From JBGOTP01 sp041476545 (lineage in GTDB: Bacteria; Acidobacteriota; Vicinamibacteria; Vicinamibacterales; CAVVIG01): a DNA stretch of 9,338 nt. The stretch is taken from the NCBI GenBank assembly GCA_041476545.1, contig JBGOTP010000202.1:1-9338 (forward strand). The letters run 5' to 3'. This document shows positions 1-5,892 of this stretch, one piece after another. Each line of letters begins with the position of its first letter. The stretch's first letter is position 1. The notes beneath the pieces were generated by a model. It had not been told where the DNA came from, ran no database searches, and saw only the letters and a list, made by a program, of their open reading frames with translations. The translations under genes and the position numbers were made by a program.

Positions 1-479
1 ACGCGGTGATAGGCCATGAGGCGTCCAGAGGTGACGACGCCAATCCAGATGAAGAGCAGCGAGGCCGCCAGGATCTTCCCGGTCGTGGGCACCGGCTCGG
101 TGCCCCGGCACGCCGGATTGCCGAACACGTCACGGCGAATGCGGCGCAGGCACACGACGGCTGTCACGATGAGGCCCATCTTGATGTAGAACCCCGGGTT
201 GCTGATTGGCTTCAGCGGGTAGATCACAAACAGCACGACGCCCGAGAGGGCATTGATCCAGAAACCCGCGAACATGAGCGGGAAGAACTTCTCCATTGGT
301 GCGAGGGGTACGCGGGGCGCGAAGCCGAGAATCCGCAGCGAGACCGCGGCGCTGAGGCCCACGAGGATGGCCATGCCGATGGCGTGCGACGCCAGATACA
401 AGTCGTATCCGAACAGGGTCTCGGGAGCTTTGACCCACATCGAGAAGGCGCTGTTCTCGAGCCAGTCGAAGAACTGCAT
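1..479 (-). CDS. Integral membrane protein, DUF6644-like (3' end outside window)
   Basis: The frame is open from an ATG at 477-479 to the window edge, giving 159 codons and no stop, so the C-terminus is missing. The N-terminus (MQFFDWLENSAFSMWV) is amphipathic. Hydrophobic segments follow at about residues 28-52 (LASHAIGMAILVGLSAAVSL), 65-87 (FPLMFAGFWINALSGVVLFVIY), 98-112 (IKMGLIVTAVVCL) and 139-152 (LAASLLFIWIGVV), so about four membrane helices are visible. The His in the first helix, the FWINALSG motif and the 'NPGFYIKMGL' segment fit my recollection of the DUF6644 family of small bacterial membrane proteins, whose function is unknown. I cannot assign a role. The start has no Shine-Dalgarno sequence (CGACATTC precedes it), but no better in-frame start is seen. 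It lies 131 bases downstream of the secreted amidohydrolase on the same strand, so cotranscription is possible but not shown. Confidence 0.72.
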   Translation of the reverse strand, partial: MQFFDWLENSAFSMWVKAPETLFGYDLYLASHAIGMAILVGLSAAVSLRILGFAPRVPLAPMEKFFPLMFAGFWINALSGVVLFVIYPLKPISNPGFYIKMGLIVTAVVCLRRIRRDVFGNPACRGTEPVPTTGKILAASLLFIWIGVVTSGRLMAYHR

Positions 480-610
480 GAATGTCGAGCGGGGCTCTGC
501 AACGCCCGTACCCGGGCGGTCATCCCCATGAAATGCGTTACGTCAAGCTGGGCTCGAGTCCGAGTCTGGGGAATTTCTCCTGGTCACACGAAGAAGTTCG
601 CGGTTCCGCG
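480..610 (-). other. Non-coding gap between amidohydrolase and membrane gene
   Basis: This stretch holds no credible gene. Reading the minus strand, the amidohydrolase stop is followed directly by CGCGGAACCGCG (599-610), a small palindrome without a T-run and therefore a poor terminator. A TTGACG at 541-546 (5 of 6 to a -35 box) lies 16 bases before GATGAC (519-524, 3 of 6 to a -10 box). It could be a weak promoter for the membrane gene. A 6-bp perfect stem with a 4-base loop (CGCCCG/TACC/CGGGCG, 503-518) would fall at the start of that transcript. All of these calls are weak. Confidence 0.25.
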
Positions 611-1828
611 TTATCTCGGGAAACCGCCCTTCGGCAACAGCGGAACAACTCGCAGCGCGTTCTGATAGTAGAGCTTGCGCAGCACGACGTCCGGCAGATC
701 GATGCCGTAGAGTTTCCAGAAGGCGTGGTAGTTGCGGTAGTAGTCGAAGTACTCGTCTTTCGTCTCGAACACGCGCCAGTAGTAGGGATACTCCGATGGC
801 TGGAAGGCGTCCTTCCCGAAGAGGATGCGGTCCTGGTACTTCAGGAAGAAATCGTGCGCGGCGCGCGGCTGGCGGCCGAGGTCGTACAGGATGGCGCCGA
901 CCTCGGTGACCACATTCGGGAAGTCGTCGAGCATTTTCGCGGCGCGCCCGAGGTCGTTGGCGTGCCAGCCGAAATGCGCGGCGATGAAGCGCGTCTTCGG
1001 ATGCTTCCTGAACACGTTGTTGCGCTCGTTCATGAGCGCGTCGAAGGTGACCTGGCCGGGCTGATAGTTGCGGCGATCCGGAAAGAGCGCCAGCTCGAGC
1101 CAGCGTTCGTTCTGCATGTTCGGCGGCTGAAAGAACTCCTGCGGCTCGGCCGTGTGAATGAAGACGGGCACGTCGAGGCGCGCGCACGCGTCCCAGATCG
1201 GATCGAGCGCCGGGTCGTCGACCTTCAGGCGACTGCCATCCGCTTTCCGCAGGACCAGACCCAGGCTCTTTGCGATTTCGCCGACGCCGACCGCGCCCGC
1301 GGCAATATCGGCTTCGAGTTGAGCCACGGCCCTGGCGGCCCAGCCCGGACCGACGTTTTGAAAGTTCACGCCGGTGAGGATGCGGACCCGATCGCGATTG
1401 GGGCTCGAGCGTACGGTGTTGACGGCGCGCTGCAGCGCCGCGCCCGACAGGTTGTCGGCGCTGACGAACAGACCCACATTGAGTGCGTTCAGTGAGGCGA
1501 CCAGGCCAGCCAACCCGTCGGCCGACTGGATCATCTGCGCGGTGTGGCCGTGTATGTCGACGACCGGAAACTTCGCCTTCGGCACCAGGTGTTCCTCGGT
1601 GACGAGCGTGGGTTTCGGCCGGTAGTCCAGAATGCTCGGCACCGGAAACTCCGGCGTCTGACATTGTCCCGGCCGCACTTCGGTCGTACCAGCCGGGCAC
1701 GGTTGTCCGGGTTGCCCAGGCTGGACAATTCGGGGCGCGGCGCCCCTGCCACGCTGTGCCAGCAGACCGACGCCGGCGGTGACGGAGAGCAGGACGACGG
1801 CGATGCTCAACGAGTGCGATACGCGCAT
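611..1828 (-). CDS. Secreted metal-dependent amidohydrolase (Amidohydro_2 type)
   Basis: This 405-residue protein has an N-terminal signal peptide: a hydrophobic run at residues 7-24, with likely cleavage near LLA-Q. The mature N-terminus has a two-cysteine linker, CPAG...GQC (C44, C56), that may form a disulfide, so it probably acts in the periplasm or outside the cell. The catalytic barrel shows the amidohydrolase metal set: HGH (H93, H95) after VVDI, E184 in GVGEI, H225 in FIHTAEP, H285 and H289 in AAHFGWH, and D340 in ILFGKDAF. This pattern fits the Amidohydro_2 (PF04909) branch, which hydrolyses or decarboxylates small cyclic or aromatic substrates. The exact substrate cannot be read from sequence. 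The ATG at 1826-1828 is preceded by GGAG six bases upstream, which supports this start. The gene is divergent from the deacetylase across a 50-base spacer. All key residues are present and the length is normal for the family. Confidence 0.88.
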   Translation of the reverse strand: MRVSHSLSIAVVLLSVTAGVGLLAQRGRGAAPRIVQPGQPGQPCPAGTTEVRPGQCQTPEFPVPSILDYRPKPTLVTEEHLVPKAKFPVVDIHGHTAQMIQSADGLAGLVASLNALNVGLFVSADNLSGAALQRAVNTVRSSPNRDRVRILTGVNFQNVGPGWAARAVAQLEADIAAGAVGVGEIAKSLGLVLRKADGSRLKVDDPALDPIWDACARLDVPVFIHTAEPQEFFQPPNMQNERWLELALFPDRRNYQPGQVTFDALMNERNNVFRKHPKTRFIAAHFGWHANDLGRAAKMLDDFPNVVTEVGAILYDLGRQPRAAHDFFLKYQDRILFGKDAFQPSEYPYYWRVFETKDEYFDYYRNYHAFWKLYGIDLPDVVLRKLYYQNALRVVPLLPKGGFPR

Positions 1829-1878
1829 GGAGGACTCCGACGGAACTCTACAAGAAATATTGCGGCGATGGGTTCATA
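1829..1878. promoter_or_regulatory. Divergent promoter spacer between two exported hydrolases
   Basis: The two oppositely directed genes are separated by only 50 bases, so both core promoters must lie here or overlap the gene starts. On the plus strand, CATAAT at 1875-1880 matches the -10 consensus at 5 of 6 positions, but no good -35 is seen at the right distance. If used, transcription would begin near 1887, which favours translation from the ATG at 1894 on an almost leaderless message. On the minus strand, a GGAG ribosome site precedes the amidohydrolase. The area is AT-richer than its surroundings (AAGAAATATT, TTCATAAT, GTTATTTTATG). Confidence 0.45.
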
Positions 1879-4800
1879 ATGGACCGTTATTTTATGATCA
1901 GATTCCTCCGTCGTTTCGCGCTCGTCACATCGTTGATCGTTGCCGTGGGCATTGCGCCCGAGCTGAAGCTCGGGCCCGCGAATTGGTTGCGTGCCCAGAT
2001 GCGCGTCGTGCCGCTCGACGACCAGCAGGGGCACGTGGCGCTTGGGCTCGCCTTGCGCCACCTGTCCAACGCCGGCATCTTCATGCAGGCGACGGCTCAT
2101 CCCGACGATGAAAACAACGGGCTGCTCGTGATGCTGAACCGCGGGCAGGGCTATCGAACCACGCTCGCAACCGCCACGCGCGGCAATGGTGGGCAGAACG
2201 AAATCGGTCCGGAGATTTTCGAGGCGCTCGGCGTCCTGCGGACCGAGGAGCTGGCGGCCCTGCACCGCTTCGACGGCGCCGAGCAATATTTCGGGCGCGC
2301 CGTGGATTTCGGCTACTCCTTCAGCATCGAAGAGACCATGGAGAAGTGGGGCCGCGACGAGATCATCGGCGACTTCGTCCACCTCATTCGCATGGTGCGG
2401 CCGGACGTGGTCATTGCACAGAACCCCGACGGAACCGGCGGCGGGCTGCATCATCAGACGACCTCTCTCCTTTCTCGCGAGGCCTTCAAGCAGGCGGGCG
2501 ATCCGACGAAGTATCCGGAGCAGGTGCGAGGGGGCCTTCGTGCCTGGCAACCGAAGAAGTTCTACATTGCCGCGGGTCGCGGTGGCGGCCCCGGAGGACC
2601 CGGCGGCGGCGCGCCGCCGGCGCAGCCGCGGCAGGTCTCGATCAATCTTGCCGTCTACGATCCACTCCTTGGCAGGACCTACTCGGAGATCGGGACCGAA
2701 GCGCGCAGCATGCACAAGTGCCAGGGGCAGGCGCAGCTGCTGGCGCTCCCTGGGCCGTCGGCAACCAGCTACCAACTTGTCGAGACCGTGATTCCCGGAC
2801 AGGTGCACGACGAGCGGTCGCTCTTCGATGATCTCGATTCGACCATCACGGGGCTCGCGCAGTTTGCGGGTCCGCGCCCGCCGCGCGATCTCACCTCGGG
2901 TCTCGCGGTCATCGCCTCGGCCGTTCAGAGCGCGCAAAGGCGTTTCGACTCCGAAGGCGACGAAGCCACCCTGCAGCCACTGCTGACCGGCCTTGCGGCC
3001 GTGCGCGGGCTGCGTTCCGCGTTGCGTGCGCTGTCGATCGACGAGGCGGGCCGCTTCGAGATCGACTTCAGATTGCGTCAGAAGGAAGGCGAATTCCAGC
3101 AAGCCATCCTCATGGCCAGTAGCGTGCGCGTCGAGGCGCTCGCAGACGATGGCGTGGTCGTGCCTGGACAGCCGGTGCGTGTGTCCTTGATTGTCGCGAA
3201 TCGGGGCGCGACCGACGTGTCGGTCAAGGGCATCAAGTTTGACGGGTTCGAGGGCATCTCTACCTGCACGTTGACCGCGGGTGTGGGGGGAGGCCCGGGA
3301 GGCGGACCCGGTGGAGGTCGCGGGCGCGGCGGCAGCGGGCCGACGGCCGACGCGACACCGGTGTCCGTGCTCAAGAAGGATCAGGTCGCCCGGTGCACGC
3401 CGACGCTGACGGTCCCGGCGGCGGCGCGTGTGACGGAGCCCTACTGGCATCGCGCGGGCGACGCCGGCCGCTACACGTTCGACGCGGACGCGCCGTTTGG
3501 TTTGCCGTACCGGCCGACGCCCTTCTACGCGCAGGTGACGCTGGGGTTCACGGGTCGCGAGGATGTATTCGCCGGTCTGCCGATTCAGTACCGCTACGAG
3601 GGAAATATCTTCAGCGGCGAGAAGCGCGCGGACCTGCTGGTCGTTCCGCCATTTTCGGTGCGGGTTTCTCCCGAGATTGCGATCTTCCCCGCCTTCGCGG
3701 TTGGATCTTCAACCGCTTCGGCGGGGCAGGCCCGTGGCGCGGCTGGATCTTCGCCCGCTTCGGCGGGGCAGGCCCGTGGCGCAACTTCAGCGGGGCAGGC
3801 CCGCGGATCGGCGGGCGCGGCTACGCCGGGACCGGCCCGCGGGGCCACGTCGCCAACTCCGGCGAGCGCTGGCGCCGGGCCGGCCCGCGGATCTGCGCCT
3901 GTTGCCGGACGAGCCGGCGCCGCCGCAGGCGCGGCCGCCGCTTCGAGAACCGGTGCGGCTGCGCGACCGGGACGGGAGATTCGTGTCACCGTCGTGAACG
4001 ATTCGAAAGGCCCGGCGGACAACGTGATCAACGTCGAGCTGCCGGCGGGCTGGAGCGCATCGCCCGCCGAGCAGGCGATCAAGTTCACCCGCGAAGACGA
4101 AGCCCAGACGGTGCGGTTCCAGATTGTTCCGGCACCGACTGTCGCTCCGGGCGTGTATCACCTCAAGGCCAGCGTGACCGCGGCGGGCGTTGCGAATCGG
4201 CGGGGCTACCAGGTGATCGAGTATCCCCACATCCGCAGACAGCACATCTATCACGACGCGGACGTGACGATGAAGGTCCTGGACGTCAAGACGGCCCCGA
4301 ATCTCGCGGTCGGCTACATCATGGGTACGGGCGACGAAGTGCCGGCGGCTATCGAGCAGTTGGGCGCCAAAGTGACGCTGCTCCAGCGTGACGACTTGGC
4401 ATGGGGCGATCTGTCGCGCTTTGGCACCATCGTGACCGGCATCCGCGCCTACGAGCAGCGCGAGGATCTGATTGCGAACAACAGCCGCCTCCTCGACTAC
4501 GTGCGCAACGGTGGCACGTTGATCGTGCAGTACAACAAAGACGCTTTCAACGCCGCGCAGTACGGTCCCTATCCGGCGGTGGTCACCGGTGAGCGCGTGA
4601 CGGACGAGAACGCGCCAGTGACTGTCCTGACCCCATCTGATCCGTTCTTCAACGTCCCGAACAAGATCACCGATGCGACGTGGCGCGGATGGATCCAGGA
4701 GCGCGGAGTCTATTTTCTGGGTGAGCGCGACTCGCGATATCGCGATCTCGTGCAGCTCGAGGATCCGTTCCCGAACAACAGAGGCGTGAAGCGGGGCGCG

Positions 4801-4926
4801 CTCGTCGATGCCTCGTACGGAAAAGGACGCTGGGTGTACGTGGGGCTCGGTATCTGGCGCGAGCTGTCGGTCGGTGTCGACGGCGCCTATGCCCTGCTCG
4901 CGAATCTCATCAGCATCGGCAAATAG
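1879..4926 (+). CDS. Exported PIG-L/LmbE-like deacetylase with NEW3-like and GATase-like domains
   Basis: This 1015-residue protein is a predicted zinc-dependent N-acetyl-sugar-type deacetylase with large accessory domains. Domains in order: a signal-type hydrophobic segment (residues 12-26); a PIG-L/LmbE fold from about 65 with AHPDDE at 73-78 (H74, D77 as metal ligands) and a second histidine motif GGGLHHQ (H191, H192); helical and beta-sandwich parts at about 310-600; a Pro/Ala/Gly linker (about 609-700); a NEW3-like Ig domain (about 700-770: VTVVNDSKGPADN, LPAGWS, GVYHLKASVT); and a ThuA/class I glutamine-amidotransferase-like domain (about 790-1015: LGAKVTLL, IVTGIRAYEQR, GGTLIVQYN, GKGRWVYVGLG). 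The usual GATase cysteine nucleophile is absent, so that last domain is probably non-enzymatic. The substrate is unknown; PIG-L relatives deacetylate GlcNAc-linked compounds. Two starts are possible: the ATG at 1879 and the ATG at 1894 (residue 6). Neither has a clear Shine-Dalgarno sequence, and 1894 gives a more usual signal peptide (MIRFLRRFAL). Most LmbE enzymes are only 220-300 residues, so this is a long variant. Confidence 0.88.
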   Translation: MDRYFMIRFLRRFALVTSLIVAVGIAPELKLGPANWLRAQMRVVPLDDQQGHVALGLALRHLSNAGIFMQATAHPDDENNGLLVMLNRGQGYRTTLATATRGNGGQNEIGPEIFEALGVLRTEELAALHRFDGAEQYFGRAVDFGYSFSIEETMEKWGRDEIIGDFVHLIRMVRPDVVIAQNPDGTGGGLHHQTTSLLSREAFKQAGDPTKYPEQVRGGLRAWQPKKFYIAAGRGGGPGGPGGGAPPAQPRQVSINLAVYDPLLGRTYSEIGTEARSMHKCQGQAQLLALPGPSATSYQLVETVIPGQVHDERSLFDDLDSTITGLAQFAGPRPPRDLTSGLAVIASAVQSAQRRFDSEGDEATLQPLLTGLAAVRGLRSALRALSIDEAGRFEIDFRLRQKEGEFQQAILMASSVRVEALADDGVVVPGQPVRVSLIVANRGATDVSVKGIKFDGFEGISTCTLTAGVGGGPGGGPGGGRGRGGSGPTADATPVSVLKKDQVARCTPTLTVPAAARVTEPYWHRAGDAGRYTFDADAPFGLPYRPTPFYAQVTLGFTGREDVFAGLPIQYRYEGNIFSGEKRADLLVVPPFSVRVSPEIAIFPAFAVGSSTASAGQARGAAGSSPASAGQARGATSAGQARGSAGAATPGPARGATSPTPASAGAGPARGSAPVAGRAGAAAGAAAASRTGAAARPGREIRVTVVNDSKGPADNVINVELPAGWSASPAEQAIKFTREDEAQTVRFQIVPAPTVAPGVYHLKASVTAAGVANRRGYQVIEYPHIRRQHIYHDADVTMKVLDVKTAPNLAVGYIMGTGDEVPAAIEQLGAKVTLLQRDDLAWGDLSRFGTIVTGIRAYEQREDLIANNSRLLDYVRNGGTLIVQYNKDAFNAAQYGPYPAVVTGERVTDENAPVTVLTPSDPFFNVPNKITDATWRGWIQERGVYFLGERDSRYRDLVQLEDPFPNNRGVKRGALVDASYGKGRWVYVGLGIWRELSVGVDGAYALLANLISIGK
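1956..1975. repeat. Perfect 20-base palindromic hairpin inside the deacetylase gene
   Basis: GCCCGAGC (1956-1963), loop TGAA (1964-1967) and GCTCGGGC (1968-1975) form a perfect 8-bp GC-rich stem with a TGAA tetraloop. It encodes residues around APELKLGPA, just after the hydrophobic core of the signal peptide, and introduces Glu and Lys there. It resembles short dispersed (REP-like) palindromes, but only one copy is seen in this window, so membership in such a family is not established. In the mRNA it lies about 60-80 bases after the start and could affect early translation. Confidence 0.6.
2578..2628 (+). repeat. Gly/Pro-rich low-complexity insert 1 in the deacetylase gene
   Basis: Residues 234-250 read RGGGPGGPGGGAPPAQP, coded by repeated GGCGGN/CCC-type triplets. 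The segment directly follows the end of a beta strand (FYIAAG) in the LmbE domain and is followed by well-structured sequence (VSINLAVYDPLLGRTYSE). It is therefore probably a flexible surface loop. Confidence 0.6.
3280..3342 (+). repeat. Gly-rich low-complexity insert 2 (G-rich DNA)
   Basis: Residues about 468-488 are a Gly run (GVGGGPGGGPGGG, then RGRGGSG) between two beta-sandwich segments. The plus strand here has several closely spaced runs of G (GGG, GGGGGG, GGG, GGCGG), so it has G-quadruplex potential in DNA or mRNA. That is a sequence-based possibility only. Confidence 0.55.
3702..3806 (+). repeat. 42-base in-frame tandem repeat coding an Ala/Gly/Ser linker
   Basis: Copy 1 (3702-3743) and copy 2 (3744-3785) match at 38 of 42 positions, and a degenerate partial third copy follows to about 3806. 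The unit is a multiple of three and codes a 14-residue peptide, GSS(T/P)ASAGQARGA(A/T). Degenerate versions of the same theme (SAGQARG, GPARG) continue to about residue 671. The repeat sits between the beta-sandwich part and the NEW3-like domain and makes a flexible, presumably variable-length linker. The high identity of the first two copies points to a recent duplication. Confidence 0.85.
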
Positions 4927-4949
4927 CGATCATCGAACGGGGCGACGTG

Positions 4950-4984
4950 CTGAAGGGGTGACGGGGCGCGCGTATACTTGCGAC
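4950..4984 (+). promoter_or_regulatory. Candidate leaderless promoter of the nucleotidyltransferase fragment
   Basis: TATACT at 4973-4978 matches the -10 consensus at 5 of 6 positions. A weak -35 (CTGAAG, 4950-4955, 3 of 6) lies 17 bases upstream. The GTG at 4985 begins six bases after the -10, where transcription itself would start, so the message would be leaderless. No Shine-Dalgarno sequence is needed or present. The promoter appears to have survived although the gene behind it is broken. Confidence 0.45.
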
Positions 4985-5116
4985 GTGGAAGCCAGTGACC
5001 TCGTCACGCTCATCGGCGTCATCAGGGAGCCAATCCGGCGTGTCGCCGGCGAGCATCCGGATGTGCGGGCGGTCTACATCTTCGGGTCCCAGTCAAAGGG
5101 CGGCGCGCGGGCGAAG
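4985..5116 (+). pseudogene. N-terminal remnant of an MNT-type nucleotidyltransferase
   Basis: Reading from the GTG at 4985 gives about 44 residues typical of the start of small MNT-domain nucleotidyltransferases: a helix (LVTLIGVIREPIRRVAGEHP), then VRAVYIFGSQSKGGARAK. The GS motif of the GSxxRG...DxD signature is there, but the catalytic 'SDxDL' that should follow within ten residues is missing. The sequence instead runs into unrelated coding sequence (next entry). Formally the frame stays open to a TGA at 5261-5263, but beyond about 5140 it is a shadow of another frame. Proteins of this class often act as the antitoxin partner in HEPN-MNT pairs; no HEPN gene is present here. The junction suggests a deletion that removed the rest of the gene. 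Confidence 0.6.
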
Positions 5117-5334
5117 CGGATGGCCGTGGGCGTCTCGACTGTTTCGGCGCCGCGCCGGAGATTGGCACACCGACGGCGTTCCAGACGCGCATCCTCTATG
5201 GCGGCACGAATCCCGTCGGCACCACCCGGCAATACGACGTGGCACCGGACGGCCGCTTCCTGATCGACGTCAGTATCGGCGACGGCGGCACGGCACCCAT
5301 CACGGTGATTCAGAACTGGGCCCCCAGGAGATGA
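5117..5334 (+). pseudogene. C-terminal tail of a TolB/WD40-type protein (kinase-associated), frameshifted
   Basis: Two frames together spell the conserved tail seen at the end of many acidobacterial Ser/Thr kinase-TolB/WD40 propeller proteins. The frame of the upstream remnant gives RMAVGVST (5117-5140). After a one-base shift in frame near 5140-5150, the reading continues as APEIGTPTAFQTRI, then QYDVAPDGRFLIDVS and a terminal PITVIQNWAPRR, stopping at TGA 5332-5334. The pattern 'MAV-V ... G-P--LF-TR ... YDV-PDG-RFL ... PI-V--NW' is from my memory of the family, not from a search. Only about 70 residues of a protein normally many hundreds long remain, with no kinase domain, start or ribosome site, so this is a dead fragment. 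It is joined directly to the nucleotidyltransferase remnant. Confidence 0.6.
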
Positions 5335-5355
5335 TACGGAGATGATGGGGAGCAC

Positions 5356-5892
5356 ATGACGGCGAAGCAGTTCTACGATTGGCAGACCGCGGGTGGTACA
5401 GACGATGTCATGCGGCTCGTCGACTGCCTGGAGCGGGCCGACGTGGTCTGGTGTGTGATCGGCGGCGTGGCCGTCAACCACTGGGCGGCGCAGCCCATGG
5501 TGACCCAGGATGTCGACTTCGTCGTGGCGTCCGATGGCATCGACCGCGCGGTCGCCATGCTCGAAGCGGCGGGATTTCGCGCCGAGCGATTCGAGTGGTC
5601 GGTCAACTTCAAGGGACGGTCGGCTGTCAGCGTGCAGCTCAGCACGGAGGACTTCTACAGGGAGTTCCCGTCCCGAGCGGTTCCGGCCGATGTCCACGGC
5701 ATTCTCCTGCGAGGGGCGTCACTGCAAGACACGCTCAGCGGCAAGATCAAGGCGTGGTCCGAGCCGGCCCGGCGCCAGAGCAAGCGCCTCAAAGACCTTG
5801 CGGACATCGCCCGCCTGGTGGAAGCGCATCCCCAGCTCTGGGATTCTCTGACCGACGATCTCAAGCGGCAGGTGCAACGCCCCCAAACGTGA
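5356..5892 (+). CDS. Small nucleotidyltransferase-fold protein (AbiEii-like family), orphan
   Basis: This 178-residue protein carries the signature of small nucleotidyltransferases: GG at 36-37 (VIGGVAVNHW), then TQDVDF with D52 and D54 as likely metal-binding acids. A strand follows (SVQLSTEDFYREFPSRA) where classic enzymes have a third Asp; here the position appears to be Gln94. The C-terminal part has LSGKIKAW (K130) and RRQSKRLKDLADIARLVEAHP, the conserved Lys/Arg and KDLADI block of this family. I recall that relatives also carry a Q at the 'third Asp' place, so it need not mean loss of function. Related proteins include toxin-type AbiEii enzymes, but no partner antitoxin gene is seen, so any toxin role is speculation. 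The ATG at 5356 follows GGGGAG closely. The gene starts 21 bases after the pseudogene remnant, and its 3' end overlaps the opposing epimerase gene by 32 bases. Confidence 0.78.
   Translation: MTAKQFYDWQTAGGTDDVMRLVDCLERADVVWCVIGGVAVNHWAAQPMVTQDVDFVVASDGIDRAVAMLEAAGFRAERFEWSVNFKGRSAVSVQLSTEDFYREFPSRAVPADVHGILLRGASLQDTLSGKIKAWSEPARRQSKRLKDLADIARLVEAHPQLWDSLTDDLKRQVQRPQT

Noticed and set aside
599..610. Intrinsic terminator after the amidohydrolase
   Set aside because: The palindrome CGCGGTTCCGCG has a very short loop and is not followed by a T-run on the minus strand.
6..665. 219-codon plus-strand open frame at the window start
   Set aside because: It is a charged, His/Arg/Glu-rich translation opposite a clear multi-helix membrane protein on the minus strand.
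482..1495. Long open frame on the plus strand opposite the amidohydrolase
   Set aside because: It lies antisense to a gene with a complete catalytic motif set. The predicted protein is Arg/Val/Glu-rich, has no recognisable motif and is a GC-driven shadow frame.
1807..3450. 547-codon open frame on the minus strand opposite the deacetylase
   Set aside because: Its composition is dominated by Arg/His/Gly with no domain pattern. The plus-strand frame there has the AHPDDE motif and continuous family similarity.
4985..5892. HEPN-MNT or AbiE toxin-antitoxin operon
   Set aside because: The first nucleotidyltransferase is truncated before its catalytic residues, the second is of a different subtype, and there is no HEPN or AbiEi-like partner.
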